Assembly: GCF_029784165.1 (NCBI RefSeq)
Contig: NC_073695.1
Location: 205,067,522 to 205,131,521, forward strand
Direction of reading: 5' to 3'
Length of the DNA stretch: 64,000 nt
From: Wyeomyia smithii
Taxonomy: Eukaryota; Arthropoda; Insecta; Diptera; Culicidae
Within the stretch, counting starts at the first letter, position 1, and each line of letters opens with the position of its first letter. Position numbers and translations under genes: made by a program. Below the pieces are notes generated by a model that was given only the letters and a program-made list of their open reading frames with translations, did no database searches and was not told where the DNA came from. Of this stretch, positions 43,991 through 56,469 are shown in pieces.

Positions 43991-46900
43991 AAGTATTTGT
44001 AGCGAAATGTTGAAATACAGCTGTAAAAGGTTAAAAATATAAACTTTTCACTTTATGTGTAGGGCTGACGAGGAGTCAACATGTTTCAGAACTAATTTGC
44101 GTGTAATGATTATTTTTTTACTGCGTTTGATTAAACACAAAAAAAATCAAGTTTTCAAGACTTCGTGTCAATATACTTTTAATATTGTAGTACCAACAGA
44201 CCTATTTTACTTTATTTATATTCAGAAACTATTATAACAAATTTGACGCCTGAGATCAACCTAGAAACAAATATTTCTATACGAGTTCAGTAGAAAAAAT
44301 ATTTTTCAAATCCTATATTTCAAGTGAAGTTACTAAATGAACACCACATTTATTATAATTTGATTTTGTTGAATATGGAATTTGTTTGAAAATTGTGATT
44401 TTTATTTTCGACGTGAAATTCTTTTGGGAACGCTTAGCACAACAACAGCACTTCAGAAGCGGATTAAATGCTTATAAATATATAGATAACATGGCTAGAT
44501 TAAAAAACTAGATTACATCAGCTTTTATAGAGCTTGTAGAGTACATTAAATTAAACGTAAATTAGACACTTGCGAATCAGATGGAGAAACTTTTGCACTA
44601 CTACATAATAATTGTGCATTCGTAATTCTTATGTATAATAAAAAAAAATAAGACAGGAGTAGAATCATGGTAATTTAATGCCACAATAAAAAGCACTGAT
44701 AGTTTCATCGTTAAATGTGACATAAAACGAAATATATAGTAGAGGTGAATGGTTTCCCATCAGCTTGCATCAATTACTGGGCAATAACAATGGTCAAGTC
44801 TGTCCGACTAACAGAATGCGGAACTTGTCCTCGTTGTTAAACGACTATTAAGTTATCAGGGTACGGGAGGCCTACTCGATAAAAAAAATACTTCACTTAT
44901 GCGTTATAAATTCTGCCAGACCACGCTGAAGGTCGACTTTTGTCAGAGGGGCCCTCTTTCTGGAGCAAAATAGGGAGCCAAGCCGGCAGGGTCTGACGGT
45001 GACGAAATCAGGATCACATAAATAGCTCGTTTAGCTTTTCATCGTCAGGCAGGCAGGCAGGCAGCTGACAGCAATCAAAATTATAGATAGAAACAAAAAA
45101 TAAACGTTGAATCCTACTGCTTTTGGCTGATTGCTGCGGGTTTTTTTTTCATAATAAAACTTTTTTTATGCTCGGGTAATGACAACGGGCGCGCCGTTCA
45201 TATCAAAGAACACAATTAAACACAGTCAAGAACATGCGGGTTATGTCATCGACTCGGAAGGAGCGATACAGATGGATAAATTATTAGCATTACGGAACGG
45301 ATCAAAATATTTCCACTTTCAGTGGGTAGTAATAGGAGCCTATTATGACAGTGGCGGCGACGTTTTATGGTTCGCAGTTTATCGCTCTTCTACTGCCACC
45401 ATAAGCCGATGTTCTTCGACGCTGGTGCTCTTTCGAAGGGTGTCACCCCCGGCATGTCTATTTGCTTTATCCGCGCGGTTGAATATCTCATTTTCGTATT
45501 CACGGATCAAGTGCGACGCTTCTGTGTCCGAAGTGTGCGTCTGTGTATTCCTACCACTGATGATCCTGCTGGCTGTAATCTCCGAAGCCATCACGTAAAG
45601 CCAACCCCGGGGGTGATTCATCGGTTTCTGTGTGACGAGGGGACTTGGGTCTACTTGTCGCAAGGGGTTGATGTGTTCAGTTGTTTGTTTTTTCTTTGTG
45701 TTTTTTTTTTTCAACAGGGGATAGGAGAACCTCATATTGTAATTGATTTTCGGAGACGTAATTGTGATCTAAGGTTTTCAATTGCATAAAGTTAAATATC
45801 TTCCACCAAGACCATTAGAAGTGTTTCTCGCTTCATTTGGTTTATTTTCCACAGGAAGTTTCGGATTTCCGCACACAGGAGTCCTCAAGAAACGATTTTT
45901 TTTCTTCTAAATAATCGACCACTTGACAATTGATCACCCACCCAAACGACGTCTGATGGCCAGATTCAGATTTTGGAAGAAATCAATTTCCACCCAGCAG
46001 GAGTACAACAGTATCCTGAAAACGGTTTCCATTCTATTTTTTTTATTACCAGTTGAATCATGCGAGCTGCAGTTCCTGCACCCACTACAGACAGTTGCGT
46101 CGGGAAGGGGTCGCTAGATTGCGGTTCCCTGCAGGACATCTATTTCCTCCCCTGCCGGCCCAAACGTAGCTCTTAAATTGAAAATCATAATTTACGACTA
46201 GCTGGCAGAGCGGTAGCGTTCGGAATCCGGAAACTATATTTTTTCTGGGCATTTATTATTCTGATAACTGCATATTACGATGATTGAAGGACTGCAGCCC
46301 TGCTAGCATGACCGTGGGCTACGGCGAAGCGAAGGGCGGTATTTGTTTAGCCGTTATAGCCACGTTTCGTTCATGATGGGTTTACCAATAAATTGAAATT
46401 CAATTATTACACGCCGATCGATGACTAAATAGTTTTATTTGTTAGTCAAGCTAGCTGCCACAATGTATTGTTTGCGGCTAGTGAATTTGCTTATATGGTA
46501 AGCGCATCACATAGTGCACGTATTTCCAGCGAATTGTTCTCCCTTGTTTTCCAAACAAATCAAAGATCATCATTTTTCTCCGGTTTCTCCTCCGCTCGAG
46601 CACAGCAGCACGACATATCGCAAGCATGAAGAAGGAAAATATGCGAACTTGCATCATGTTTGAAGGAAGCTGCTATGCTGTTACTGTACATAAACAAACA
46701 CCCAACGAATACCGCGGGTGGATCTCGGATTCCACACCGCGTGACCAAAGACCCGCGGTGGATTCGGTTTGCATTGTAAGATACAATCTGTCCAAATCGG
46801 TGTACGAATGTGAACAGCTGCAGGAAAACGGCCAATGCTGAGCCGCTGCGGGGAGGGAATTTATTCTTTATGAACAAAGACCTGCAGCAGTGGTAGGAAG

Positions 46901-48089
46901 CAGCAAAAAATAGCAACAGCCGCCCCCAGTCCAGTCCGGTAGCAGCCGCAGCGACGGCGACGACGGAATCGCCAGGGTCCCGAATGATTATTGTTTTATT
47001 CACGCTTGGTTAATCATAACAACGCACCGCACGGTTCCCTGCGTTTCGTGCTCTGAATGGGTGTTCCATGTGCCACCAAGCTTATGCTGCTGCATGTATG
47101 CTTCTTTGCACATATAGGATATTATGACTGCGGAATAGAATGTGTTTATGCGTACAGCGGGATTGAAATAAATCGGCGTTTCAAACTGATCAGCGCGGGA
47201 CCAGGAATTGTGAAATGTTGCGTCCTGTGTCTGCAAAATAAGCATTTAGAAAGTTCTAGTGCGTTTGCGGAAGGTATTTATATCATAATTTATAACGGGA
47301 CAATAAATGTCACCGGTCAATAATCAACGTCAAAATGAAAGAGCTTCTGATATATTGAATAACGAACCTTAACCGATTTGTCCCGCAAACATAGGATGTA
47401 TGGGACAACTACAGAAACAAAGGGGATAATCATTTTCCCCTTTCAAGGATACACAAAAATTCGAGCAGTTGAAATATTTCAATGTTGTAGCATGACTAAC
47501 TTGATGCAACAATGCATGTTGCGTTTTGGTCAAGGCAATATTATCGTACGAAGAATTTAGGGCTCCAAAACATTATTGGAAATCGAGCATTTGTTGAATT
47601 AAACGTTTTACATAAATTCAAATCGTAATAAAAAATAACGAATGTTGTTAAAATTGTGTGCATAGCTTCCGGTTTAAAATCCATGCGGAAATTTTTTTTT
47701 TGTGAAATCTTCTCATTTAAATTTATACTAAATGGGAATTACTATATTTGCAATTTAAATTTACGTTGCAAAAATATCAAAGAATTATTTTTTTATTCAT
47801 ATATCAGCATGAATACATTAACATACATGAAATTTTGTCCTCTGAAAGCGTTTTAGGGTATTATTCATCTCATTAAGCCGATATTCATGAAGAATGCACG
47901 GATTAAACACCAAATTTTCAGGAAATCTATAAACAAATAAACGAAAAACACTTACATGCGCTTCTGGAATCGCATAGCATTGGAGATTTAGTAAACTTGG
48001 CTAAATTTATCCTAACTTTTGTGAAATAAACCATTTTTCACAACGCTTCAACAGTTTCCCTGTTTGTTTGCCATTCCATTTTTTTCATA
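43991..48089. other. anonymous DNA, mostly low-copy-looking
   Basis: A (GGCA)n run lies at about 45044-45063. 45.2-47.3 kb is GC-balanced with frames on both strands (45179-45598, 46560-47003 minus, 46626-46841 plus), none with a recognised domain or a clear splice arrangement. It could be regulatory DNA or hold small unrecognised exons. 47.3-48.09 kb is AT-rich. Confidence 0.35.
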
Positions 48090-48244
48090 AAAAACCTAAA
48101 TTAATCCACCTAGCGGTCAGACCCAGCCTTTCTCATTCAATTTTTTATTTGTAAAATAGACTTACATGAACGCTTCAATCCAATAAATGTATATTCACTC
48201 TTTAGGTTCTAAAATATTGATGTTGTAATCTTTACATATAAAAA

Positions 48245-48890
48245 ATGCAGTCAAGTCTGTCTGTCTGTCTGATCCATATAGGCCCGAAAACTACCGAACC
48301 GATCGACGTGAAAATTTGTATGTAGGGGTTTTTGGTGCCGATAAAGGTTCCTATGATAGTTTGAGACCCTTCCCTGTTCTGGAAGGGAGGGGTCCCATGC
48401 AAATGAAACATAAATTTCTGCACAACTCAAGAACAAACGAAGCAAATGAAACCGAATTTGGCATGTGGATGCTTTAAGGGGTAACTTATATGTCCATAAT
48501 AGTTGGATGAAACACAAATTTGTGCACATCTCGAGAACTAATCAACCAAATGGAACAAAATTTGGCAGGTAAATGTTTTTAGTGTTAACAAATATGTACA
48601 TAATGGTTTGAAACCCGACTCCCTCTTCTATAAGGGAGGGATCCCATGAAAATGAAACACAAATTTCGCACAGCTCAAGAACCAATCAAGAAAATACAAC
48701 CAAATTTGGTATGTGAATGTTTTTAGAGGCAACAAACATGTCCATAATGGTTTGACGCCCCTCCCTCTACTGGAAGTACATGTTTCTTCACAAATTTTTG
48801 CACATCTCGCGAACTAATCAACTAAATGGAACCATATTGGCAGGTGAATGTTTTTAGTGGTAACAAATATGTTCCATAATCGACCTCAGA
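48245..48890 (-). repeat. hairpin-rich tandem array, reverse orientation
   Basis: Begins with GTCTGTCTGTCTGATCC and then units with CATGCAAATGAAACATAAATTT, CATGAAAATGAAACACAAATT and the like, each next to a CTCCCT/AGGGAGG hairpin. It is the reverse complement of the family at 1425-2515. Confidence 0.75.
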
Positions 48891-49990
48891 CAACATTTTG
48901 TATTGTAAGATGGCAACTTCCGGTTTCTGGAAAACAGCCGAAAATGGCCGATTTCCACCCAATATAATAATATCCGGATCTAGAATAATACACAGGAGCT
49001 AAAATCGTAAACAGATAGCATTTTAAATTCTAAGATGGCGACTTCCGGTTTCTGAAAACAGCAGGAAATGACCAAGTACCACTCAATATGAGTTTTTCTT
49101 TAACCAGTATGCCGTTCAAAATCCAGAAATTGTCTCCAAATGCCATTATGAAATCCAAAATGGCGACTTCCGGTGTCGGAAAAACAGCGGCAAATGACCG
49201 AATACCACCCAATATGGGTATTTCCGGAACCGTAATGATGCACTGGAGCCACAAATCGACTTCAGACAACATTTTGAATTGTAAGATGGCAACTCCCGGT
49301 TTCTGAAAAACAGCCTGAAATGGACGATTCCTAATAAATATTAGTATTTCTGGAACCAGAAAGATGCACAGAAGCTAAAATGTGATCACAGACACAATCT
49401 TGAATTTTAAGATGGTGACCTCCGGTGTCTGGCAAACACCCGGAAATGACCAAATAACATTCAATATGAATGTTTCGGAACCAGAATTACGCCCAGATGA
49501 CAGAAATTGATTTCACAGGCAAATTTAAAGTCCAAAATGACGACTTTCGGCCTCTGAAAAACAGTCCAAAGTGACCAAATATCACCCAATATGAGTTTTT
49601 CTTTAACAAGTATCCTAAATACCATTTTGAAATCCAAGATGGCGACTACCGGTTTGTGAAAAACAGCCTAAAATAAACAAATACTATCCAATATGAGTAT
49701 CTCTGGAACCAGAATGATGCAAGGAGCTGAAAATTGACCTCAGGCACCATTTTGAATTGCTAAATGGCAACTTATAGGCAACAGTCGGAAATGACCGAAT
49801 ACTACTCAATATTGATATTTCCGTAAACGTGATGATGCATAGAAACCAAACATTGACCCTGGACACTATTTTGAATTTGAAGACGACCACTTTTAGTTTC
49901 TGGAAAACAACCAAAAATACCTCCCAATATGGGTATTTCCGGTGTCAGATTGATGCCAGAAAGTCTGCTGATAATGACAGAATACCACCC
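48885..49990 (+). repeat. 125-bp tandem repeat, nine units
   Basis: The AAGATGGCGACTTCCGGT core begins near 48907, 49032, 49157, 49283, 49409, 49534, 49636, 49762 and 49879. Spacings are 125, 125, 126, 126, 125, 102, 126 and 117. Each unit also has GGAAATGACCGAATACCACC and CAATATGGGTATTTCCGGAAC segments. Divergence between units is moderate. Frames within (49030-49272 minus, 49088-49306 plus) follow the repeat and are not genes. Confidence 0.9.
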
Positions 49991-50389
49991 AATATATCAT
50001 TTCAAACGAGTTGTTATTTGACTTTGATCATATCCTATGGCCGAGTCGTCGTGCATTTGCAGACTTCAAACAAACCACAAGGAATCAATGAACTTGGAAC
50101 GTTCAAATAGTACAACACCACATTTAAATTATGTTGAGGCCACATATATCGATCAAAGCAGGTATAGTTTTAAATAGTCTTCGAATTTCTCTTCTTTCCA
50201 TAACTTTTGAGCCACATATCGAATTGTTATGAAGTTTGTTATTTGTAAGTTTGAGAGATGACTCGTTCGTATGACACTAGTTATGTTCAAATAAGTCATG
50301 TAATCTTTGAGATAATAGACTTTCGTTGTTTTATTAACAATTTAATACATAACGGTTGCTTAAGTTCGATTATAATCAAATGAAATGGG

Positions 50390-51060
50390 AACGTGTAGGG
50401 CAGCCAAACTTTGAAACCACGTGTTCAATCATAATTCATCAGTTAACCCTTAACTAGCCCGCTCATCTGATAATAATAATCAAATCGGTTGTGTAGTTTC
50501 TGAGATAATGAAGTTTCGTGATTTTCACAAGTCGGCACGTTACAAATGAAGTTACAGTTCGATTACAGTAAAATTCAATAGGGTCTTCTGAGGCAGCTAG
50601 ACCATTCATTTGACACTAATTTTGTGGAAATTGGGTCGGCCATCTCTGAGAAAAGCGAGTGAGTTCAAGTAGTCTTCGGAATATGTTCCTTTGCATAGCT
50701 GGATTTCACATTTTTAAACATAACAGGCAAAGTAATAGTCCGATTGCAAAACAAATCAATAGGGTCTTATGGGGCAATTAGACCTTCCATTTGACACTGA
50801 TTTTATAAAAATCGGTCCAGCCATCTCTGAGAAAGTTTCTTTTCAAGGGTTTTCTAGATAGCCCGTTCTTTTGAGACCAATTTTGTTCAAATAGTTTTGT
50901 AGTTTCTGAGATATTGATGTTTCATGATTTTCACTTTTTTAAACATAACCTCTAAACTAAAAATCCGATTACAATTAAATTCAATAGGGTCTTATGGGGC
51001 AACGAGACCTTTCATTTGCAATTGATTTCATTAAAATCGGTCCAGCCATCTCTGAGAAAA
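50390..51060 (+). repeat. degenerate ~200-bp tandem repeat, about three units
   Basis: AATAGGGTCTTATGGGGCAA, GACCTTTCATTTG, AAATCGGTCCAGCCATCTCTGAGAAA recur, the last motif near 50636, 50817 and 51039. Ends just before a CA-rich stretch and the terminal hairpin motif. Confidence 0.7.
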
Positions 51061-51107
51061 GTGATTGAGAATAAAAATCTGCACATACACACACACACAT
51101 ACAAAAA

Positions 51108-51166
51108 ATGCTCAGCTCGTCGAGCTGAGTCGAGTGATATATGCCCTTCGGCCCTTTGGAGCACTT
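51108..51166 (+). repeat. terminal hairpin motif, copy 1
   Basis: CTCAGCTCGTCGAGCTGAG forms a hairpin, followed by TCGAGTGATATATGCCCTTCGGCCC. Same motif after CA-rich DNA at 52628-52690 and 52966-53022. Probably the 3' end of a retroelement family. Confidence 0.7.
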
Positions 51167-51724
51167 TGATACTTTCAGTTTTGCAAGTGATTGCTTTACC
51201 TTTCTAGGAGAAAGGCAAAAACCTAAATAAAACCACCTAGTGGTGCAGAAACCTTTGTTATACTATCTATTACTATACGCTTATCACCCCAAACGTATAT
51301 CGATTAAGGAATACCGATTTCAATAATAAATATAAATATATATAAATAATAAATAATAAATGAAATTTAAAAAAATAGTATTCCAGAGGGTGAACAAAAT
51401 ACGATCATAGAATCACTGGAGTATGTATAAGAGTATTATTTTTTTGATCACAAGCCAATTTTTCGAATGTCGGCTAGAAGAAACTTGAAATCTTTTGAAA
51501 TAATCGTACTGTCGGAAACGGTAATAGATAAAAATGATGCAGATTTCATACTAAAACTGCGAATATGTATTTTTATTCAATGTAGATCCAAGTTTAAATA
51601 CCGCAATGGTTTAGTTTTTAGAAATCGCAGGACCAAGAATTTAAAACCAGCAACGTATATTTTTCACGAATTGCAACAAACTTCTACAAATCTGCTCTAA
51701 AATTATAGTTCAGAAATATATAGG

Positions 51725-52160
51725 AATGCACTGATGCTCACCTAATTTTTTAATTGCATCTTATAATTTTTTTCTCAGCTTTGCAATACTTGTCTTAGAT
51801 TGAAAATCGGTAGTTGCGAACAGGGTCAAATTGTATTTTTCTGATATAATCCAAGCTGGCGGCTGATCGCTCCAAATGAATGCCCTACCATTCCTCTTCA
51901 CAGAAAAGTGCTTCTTGTATTAGGTTCCATGACGAATTTCAGAGATATAGCTCAAATAAAACATCAAGATTTGCTAGAATTTCAACTTTTCTAGAAACTG
52001 TTTCACTTCTTGGCGACCGAGGGGTCATCAAATTCGATCAAACGAAAATGACATTATCAGTTTTTCTCTATTTCTAACAACTATGTGAATTTATATTAAA
52101 TTCGAAAGACCTTGTGCACCTAGTGGCCTGGTTTCAGCTAGAATCGCTCAATTATGTAAA
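51725..52160 (+). repeat. diverged copy of the inverted-repeat family
   Basis: Matches 43260-43735 in order: CTCACCTAATTTTTTAATTG, TTTTTTCTCAGCTTTGCAAT, GAAAATCGGTAGTTGCGAAC, CCAAGCTGGCGGC, CTACCATTCCTCTTC, GACCGAGGGGTC, GAAAGACCTTGTG. Confidence 0.65.
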
Positions 52161-52559
52161 CGTTACTTGAATCATGTTTTATTGAAATTCATATAACTAC
52201 TGATGAAAGTTGTCGATTCAATTTTATTTTAATTGTTTTATCTGAAAATGAAGGTTTTTGCAACATTTAAAATTTTTGGCTTTCAAGAGAGTAGTCGAGA
52301 ACATTAATCTTTTTGATAGCCTAAGCAGAATGGTGAAATCCGAAACAAGGACTTCATAAAACTGGCTACGATAACAAGAAGTAAGATAATATGTTTGCAT
52401 GTTCGAGCTACCAATATAAAAAATCTTGTTTAGTATGATTTCCAAAGAGCTCTGGGGCTCTCTTATGAGCCTGCTAACATTGAAATCGGAATATGCGTTT
52501 TGTAAATAAAGTGTTTTTTTTTGTTTTTTTTTTCGATTCGATTTTGATTCAATACACAT

Positions 52560-52700
52560 ATAAACAACATATTTACATATACATACATACATACATACAG
52601 GCACACATACACATACATACAGAAATGGTTCAGTTCGTCGATCTAAGTCGATTGGTATATAACACATGGCTCTCCGTGCCATTCATTTTACCTTAAAAGT
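52560..52700 (+). repeat. CATA-rich run plus terminal hairpin motif, copy 2
   Basis: CATACATACATACATACAGG-type run, then TTCAGTTCGTCGATCTAAGTCG and GTATATAACACATGGCTCTCCG; a decayed copy of the motif at 51108. Confidence 0.65.
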
Positions 52701-52885
52701 TAAATGTCGCATACAAAAAGTACTCTTTGATCAATATTTTAAAATCTAAGCCCTTCATCAAAAATCCACTCGGTAGCATTCTGGGGGAGCAAAGCAGCTT
52801 TCGTTTGCGTATAAGATCATCAAAATCAGATATTGCGTTTTGTAAGAAAGGTGCGTTACAATTTTGCGGCACATACATACAGACA

Positions 52886-52889
<4 letters not shown>

Positions 52890-52916
<27 letters not shown>

Positions 52917-53095
52917 CCCACACACACACACACACACATACACACACATACACACAAACAGACATTGCTCAGTTCGTCGAACTGAGTCGAATGGTATATA
53001 TGGTTCGGCCCTCCGGACCTTGGATCTATTTTGCGTTTTTCGACCGATTTTATAACCTTTGTTTAGTATAACAAAGGTAATAGTATAACAAAGGT
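52890..53095 (+). repeat. (CA)n microsatellite plus terminal hairpin motif, copy 3
   Basis: CA repeat at 52890-52963, then CTCAGTTCGTCGAACTGAG (52967-52985), GGTATATATGGTTCGGCCCTCCGGACC and a short duplicated ATAACAAAGGTAA. The large frames over the CA run are simple-sequence artefacts. Confidence 0.75.
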
Positions 53096-53559
53096 AAAAA
53101 TCCTATATAAAAGGCTGGGCAGGGCATACCAACAGTACAACTCGTACGACTTAGCCTAATTTTAAAATAGTCTTGACCACTCCCGTTCCTATCTCCCCGT
53201 GGTACCGACGGATACGAGAAAAAAAATCAGTGAACCGGTGGGAGCTTTGTCGTATGCTGACAGGTAAGAGGTTACTATTTTTCTTGGAGGATAGCTTGTC
53301 TGACTGTCTGTCCCCCATGCCAGGGGCGCGACTGATCCGAAGCGGACAGTTGAACAATAAACTTAGACAGACAAAAAAAAAGACAACAACTGGAAACTTG
53401 CCACTTGGTATCTTGGGACTCTGCTCTAATCAAAACGAGTAGACGTTCTAGTAAGAGAGCTGTAGAAGACAAATGTGGAAGCATCATCCTTACAAGCGCG
53501 GGCATTTTTTCTAGCATGACATATACTACTAAGATCGTCTTCGGAGATCCTCCTAGATA
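53096..53559. other. anonymous DNA
   Basis: A plus-strand frame (53173-53442) and a minus-strand frame (53275-53565) overlap; neither shows a domain. Possibly 5' part of the LINE fragment that follows. Confidence 0.3.
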
Positions 53560-54170
53560 GACCACATGCTAATCGACGAACGTCGACATGCGTCTGAACA
53601 TCCAGAGGCTATCAGCGAGAGGAATTGCTGCAGAGTACACGTGAAAAGTTAATAGTTGGATCGATGAACGAGTTGAAGTAGATTTGAACGAGCAGTGAGA
53701 GCTCATCCGCTATGCGGTCAGTAAAATAGCGTGATAGGTGATAGGCATGACAGTGAGAAACACGCGTAGTGGATGGTTTGATGCTTAGAGTCAAGAAGTG
53801 AAGGAGATAAAAAACCAGCCCTAGGTAAACATGTTAGGACCAGCGAACCGTCTGACGCGTAGAGATACCGGAGAGCTAGAGCTGCCGAAAAGAAGTTTCA
53901 CCGTCGTAAGGAAAGTGAACACTGCGATCGCGTCATTTCAGAATTCATCAAGCACTACATTTAAAGCTTCAATAAATCGATTAGCCCAGTCAGGAACCAG
54001 TCCTTACCAGATCCTACCATGTGTAAATACAGATAAACCTGGACAACTTATGCTGGGTTCCTAGTCACTATGGAATCGAAGGAGTTGAGAAGGCTGACTT
54101 ACTAGACAGACAAGGGTCTTCTAATAAATTTGTTGGCTCAGAACCTTTCGGAAAAATGTACAATTAGATT
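53560..54170 (+). pseudogene. mosaic LINE relic: EN-RT linker and RNase H fragment
   Basis: Around 53765-53940, frames read SGWFDA, then MLGPANRL and RRARAAEKKFHRRKESEH, like the linker between endonuclease and RT of RTE-like LINEs. At 54055-54165 a different frame gives WVPSHYGIEGVEKADLLDRQGSS and FVGSEPF, the last catalytic block of a retroelement RNase H (WVPSH…G.EKAD). The two pieces belong to parts of LINEs that are normally far apart or in different clades, so this is either a large deletion or two insertions. All frames broken. Confidence 0.6.
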
Positions 54171-54503
54171 ATGTGCAACTTAGATTAAGTTGGAGCATGC
54201 GACAGTAGATCAAATAATGGTCGTAGTGGTTAAATACAAAAATACAGGGTGGGGAACCAGATTATTGATAAGTCCCATGTGGACAGGTGTGGAAAACAAC
54301 TGTTAAACTTAGCCTTAGAAGGTTTTGTACGATGAGCAAGTATACCGAGGAACACCACTATCATTAGGGAACGCTTTGAGGCCTTGCGGATGGCTTTGAC
54401 ATCATCGGTGTTGATCTTAGAGCTATGGAGAAGATCTAAACGTTGTCCAGTAAGGTAGCCGTGAAAAATTTGACTCACCAAAAAACCTGCCAAAACGAAA
54501 TAC
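54171..54503. other. anonymous DNA
   Basis: The piece near 54200-54230 (AGTAGATCAAATAATGGTCGTAGTGGT) resembles the 3' end of the long tRNA-headed SINE family. The minus-strand frame here has no recognised domain. Confidence 0.35.
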
Positions 54504-55170
54504 CTGGGGTCTTTTTTTACGCGGGTTATTTTTATGTGTTTTTTTTATACGCGACTTTTTTTACGCGATTTTTTACAATAATGCGGATTATTTTTACGCG
54601 GTTTTTGAAATAATGCGGATTATTTTTATGCGATTTAAAAGATTATTTTTACGCGGTATTAAATAAGTTTAGTATAAGTAAATCCAACAAAGTAAAAATC
54701 AATCGTATGGTTCATAATATAGGTTGATAATAAGATATTCTGTTTTATTAATCTAAATAATGCTAATTTTTTATATATTTGCTGTTATTATCAAAAAATA
54801 GGCAATTTCCGTTGATTCGGGAAGAAGGAACAAATACATTAATAACTGTATAACGATACGAGTCAGGGTCGTTGCGATTAGCTTCCGATTAAGAAACGAA
54901 AGCTTAAACATGTGGCAAAATTATTATAAAAAAGTTATTGTCATGTTCTTCAATGCAATTCATTTTAGAAGCACTATAAACTCATTTTGTGTGTTTCCTT
55001 ATCATTTTTATTTCATTTTCCAAGTATATATTCACTTACATGCCATTATTTTTAATCAGTTCTTTTTATTGAATGGAGTTTTATTTTACGCGATTTTTTA
55101 AAATTACGCGGTTTTTTTATACGCAGATTTTTTCAACGCGGTACAACCAACCGCGTAAAAAAGACCCCAG
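54504..55170. mobile_element. TACGCGG-rich MITE
   Basis: Ends CTGGGGTCTTTTTTTACGCGG (left) and CCGCGTAAAAAAGACCCCAG (right) are inverted, with one T indel. Subterminal regions repeat TTTTTACGCGGTTTTT-type motifs in both arms. The interior is AT-rich and non-coding. No TSD was recognised. Confidence 0.75.
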
Positions 55171-56469
55171 TGTGCGTGGTGGCTTACAGAGAGCTTGGTA
55201 GTTTTAAGAGCGTTGCGATTGCGGTGGTGCAGTGGATATGGTTACTTTTGATGTGGATGATATACCCTAGAAGGCTGTACTTCTGGAAAGTACTGTTTTC
55301 CGTGACAGCAAATTTTCTCATGGTATCGCACAGCTCTCCCTGCTTTCCATACGTTCGATGCACATCCCAGCAGCAACTGACGACAGCGCACACATGCAAT
55401 GCCAAACGAGCGTTTATTTTTTATTTCCTTATGTCTGTTAGTTCTTTCAAGCTGTCGCTAATGACAACCTTTACAGCGCGACATCGTTCGGCACATAACC
55501 GAGTGGGCTGTCGGTTGATTGTGATTCACGAGAGTAAGGCCGATGCTACACGCAAAAGTTCAAGCTTACATCATCCGATGTGTCCTCTCAAAACGCACAT
55601 TAAATGCTCTGGCATTTACACAAAAAATGTATCGAAAGGATAACGCAACAGTTGCGTAATGAATACATTTACAGAGATTAAAATCAAAATATGTATAATA
55701 CACACAAAATCGTAGTGTTTCGGTAGACTTCGGTTTTGGGCAAACGATCACTTTTGGAGCGCTCAAAAAACCGGTGGTTACTTTCGTGAGTCGGTGCGTA
55801 TCAAAAGCTCGTGCATCCCTAATCACCGTCAACCTAAACAGCCAACAGCGAGCCTCGTTGCAACAGAATTTACTGGCGCTGGTGCCAGTAACGTGGAACC
55901 GAATGCATATGAATAAAACCAGAATCGTGGTAAAAAGCAAAATGTTTGGAACAAATCCAATGTCTTTTTAATTGTTATTGATTCGATGATGTTTTTGAAT
56001 GACCGGACTCATGATAGTGAATCGATCAGTTCATATTTGCGTTAACCTAGTCAGCACTTAAATCATCAGTATTGATTACTGCTTGCACTGCTTTAAGCTC
56101 CGTTTATCAATCCGATATTTTAAAATTGTTCTCATAGGTTTTTTAAATCAAAATCATTAACTTCCGAGTTATTTTCAGCTGAGAATTTTTTTTATGCGGT
56201 CTCCATCCACCGCATAAGAAAAGTTTTTTTTTTTTCAATAATGCTGTGGAAATATTGTTTTGTAGCTGCACGTGAAGTTTCAAATGATTTTTTTTTATTT
56301 ATTTTGTGCGGTCCCTGTTCCTCGCACAAGAACAGGTTTGACTGTAGAGGCGCAATGATGAGCTGTCGTTTGCAACACAAGACAGCTTCGTTGCCTGTGT
56401 AAGGTTACTTGAATAGCATAGTCATGAGGCTGTTATAGCAAAAATAGAACCCAGCCGTCTGTATATTGC
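55171..56469. other. anonymous DNA
   Basis: Overlapping frames (55170-55643 plus, 55566-55940 minus) have no recognised domain. At 56190-56340 ATGCGGTC…CCGCATAAGAA and GTGCGGTCCCTGTTCCTCGCACAAGAACAGG form short hairpins. Similar AAACAGGTTTGACTGTA sequence is also at about 35705. Confidence 0.35.

Larger units (their letters stand above)
48090..51248. repeat. composite block of three tandem arrays between direct repeats
   Basis: A short direct repeat, AAAACCTAAATTAATCCACC/AAAACCTAAATAAAACCACC followed by TAGCGGT/TAGTGGT, bounds the block at 48090-48117 and 51217-51246. Between them lie the hairpin-rich array (48245-48890, reverse orientation relative to 1.4-2.5 kb), a 125-bp array (48885-49990), a third degenerate array (50390-51060) and a terminal hairpin motif (51108-51165). 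No protein. It resembles the repeat-filled untranslated part of a retroelement. Confidence 0.55.

Noticed and set aside
45179..47003. Host genes from frames of 118-147 residues on both strands
   Set aside because: Frames overlap on opposite strands, none has a recognisable domain, and splice sites could not be paired.
48885..49990. CRISPR-like array of regular repeats
   Set aside because: Whole 125-bp units are repeated without unique spacers, in a eukaryotic genome; an ordinary tandem repeat.
52693..53071. Proteins rich in Cys/Val or Thr/His
   Set aside because: They are translations of the (CA)n microsatellite in different frames.
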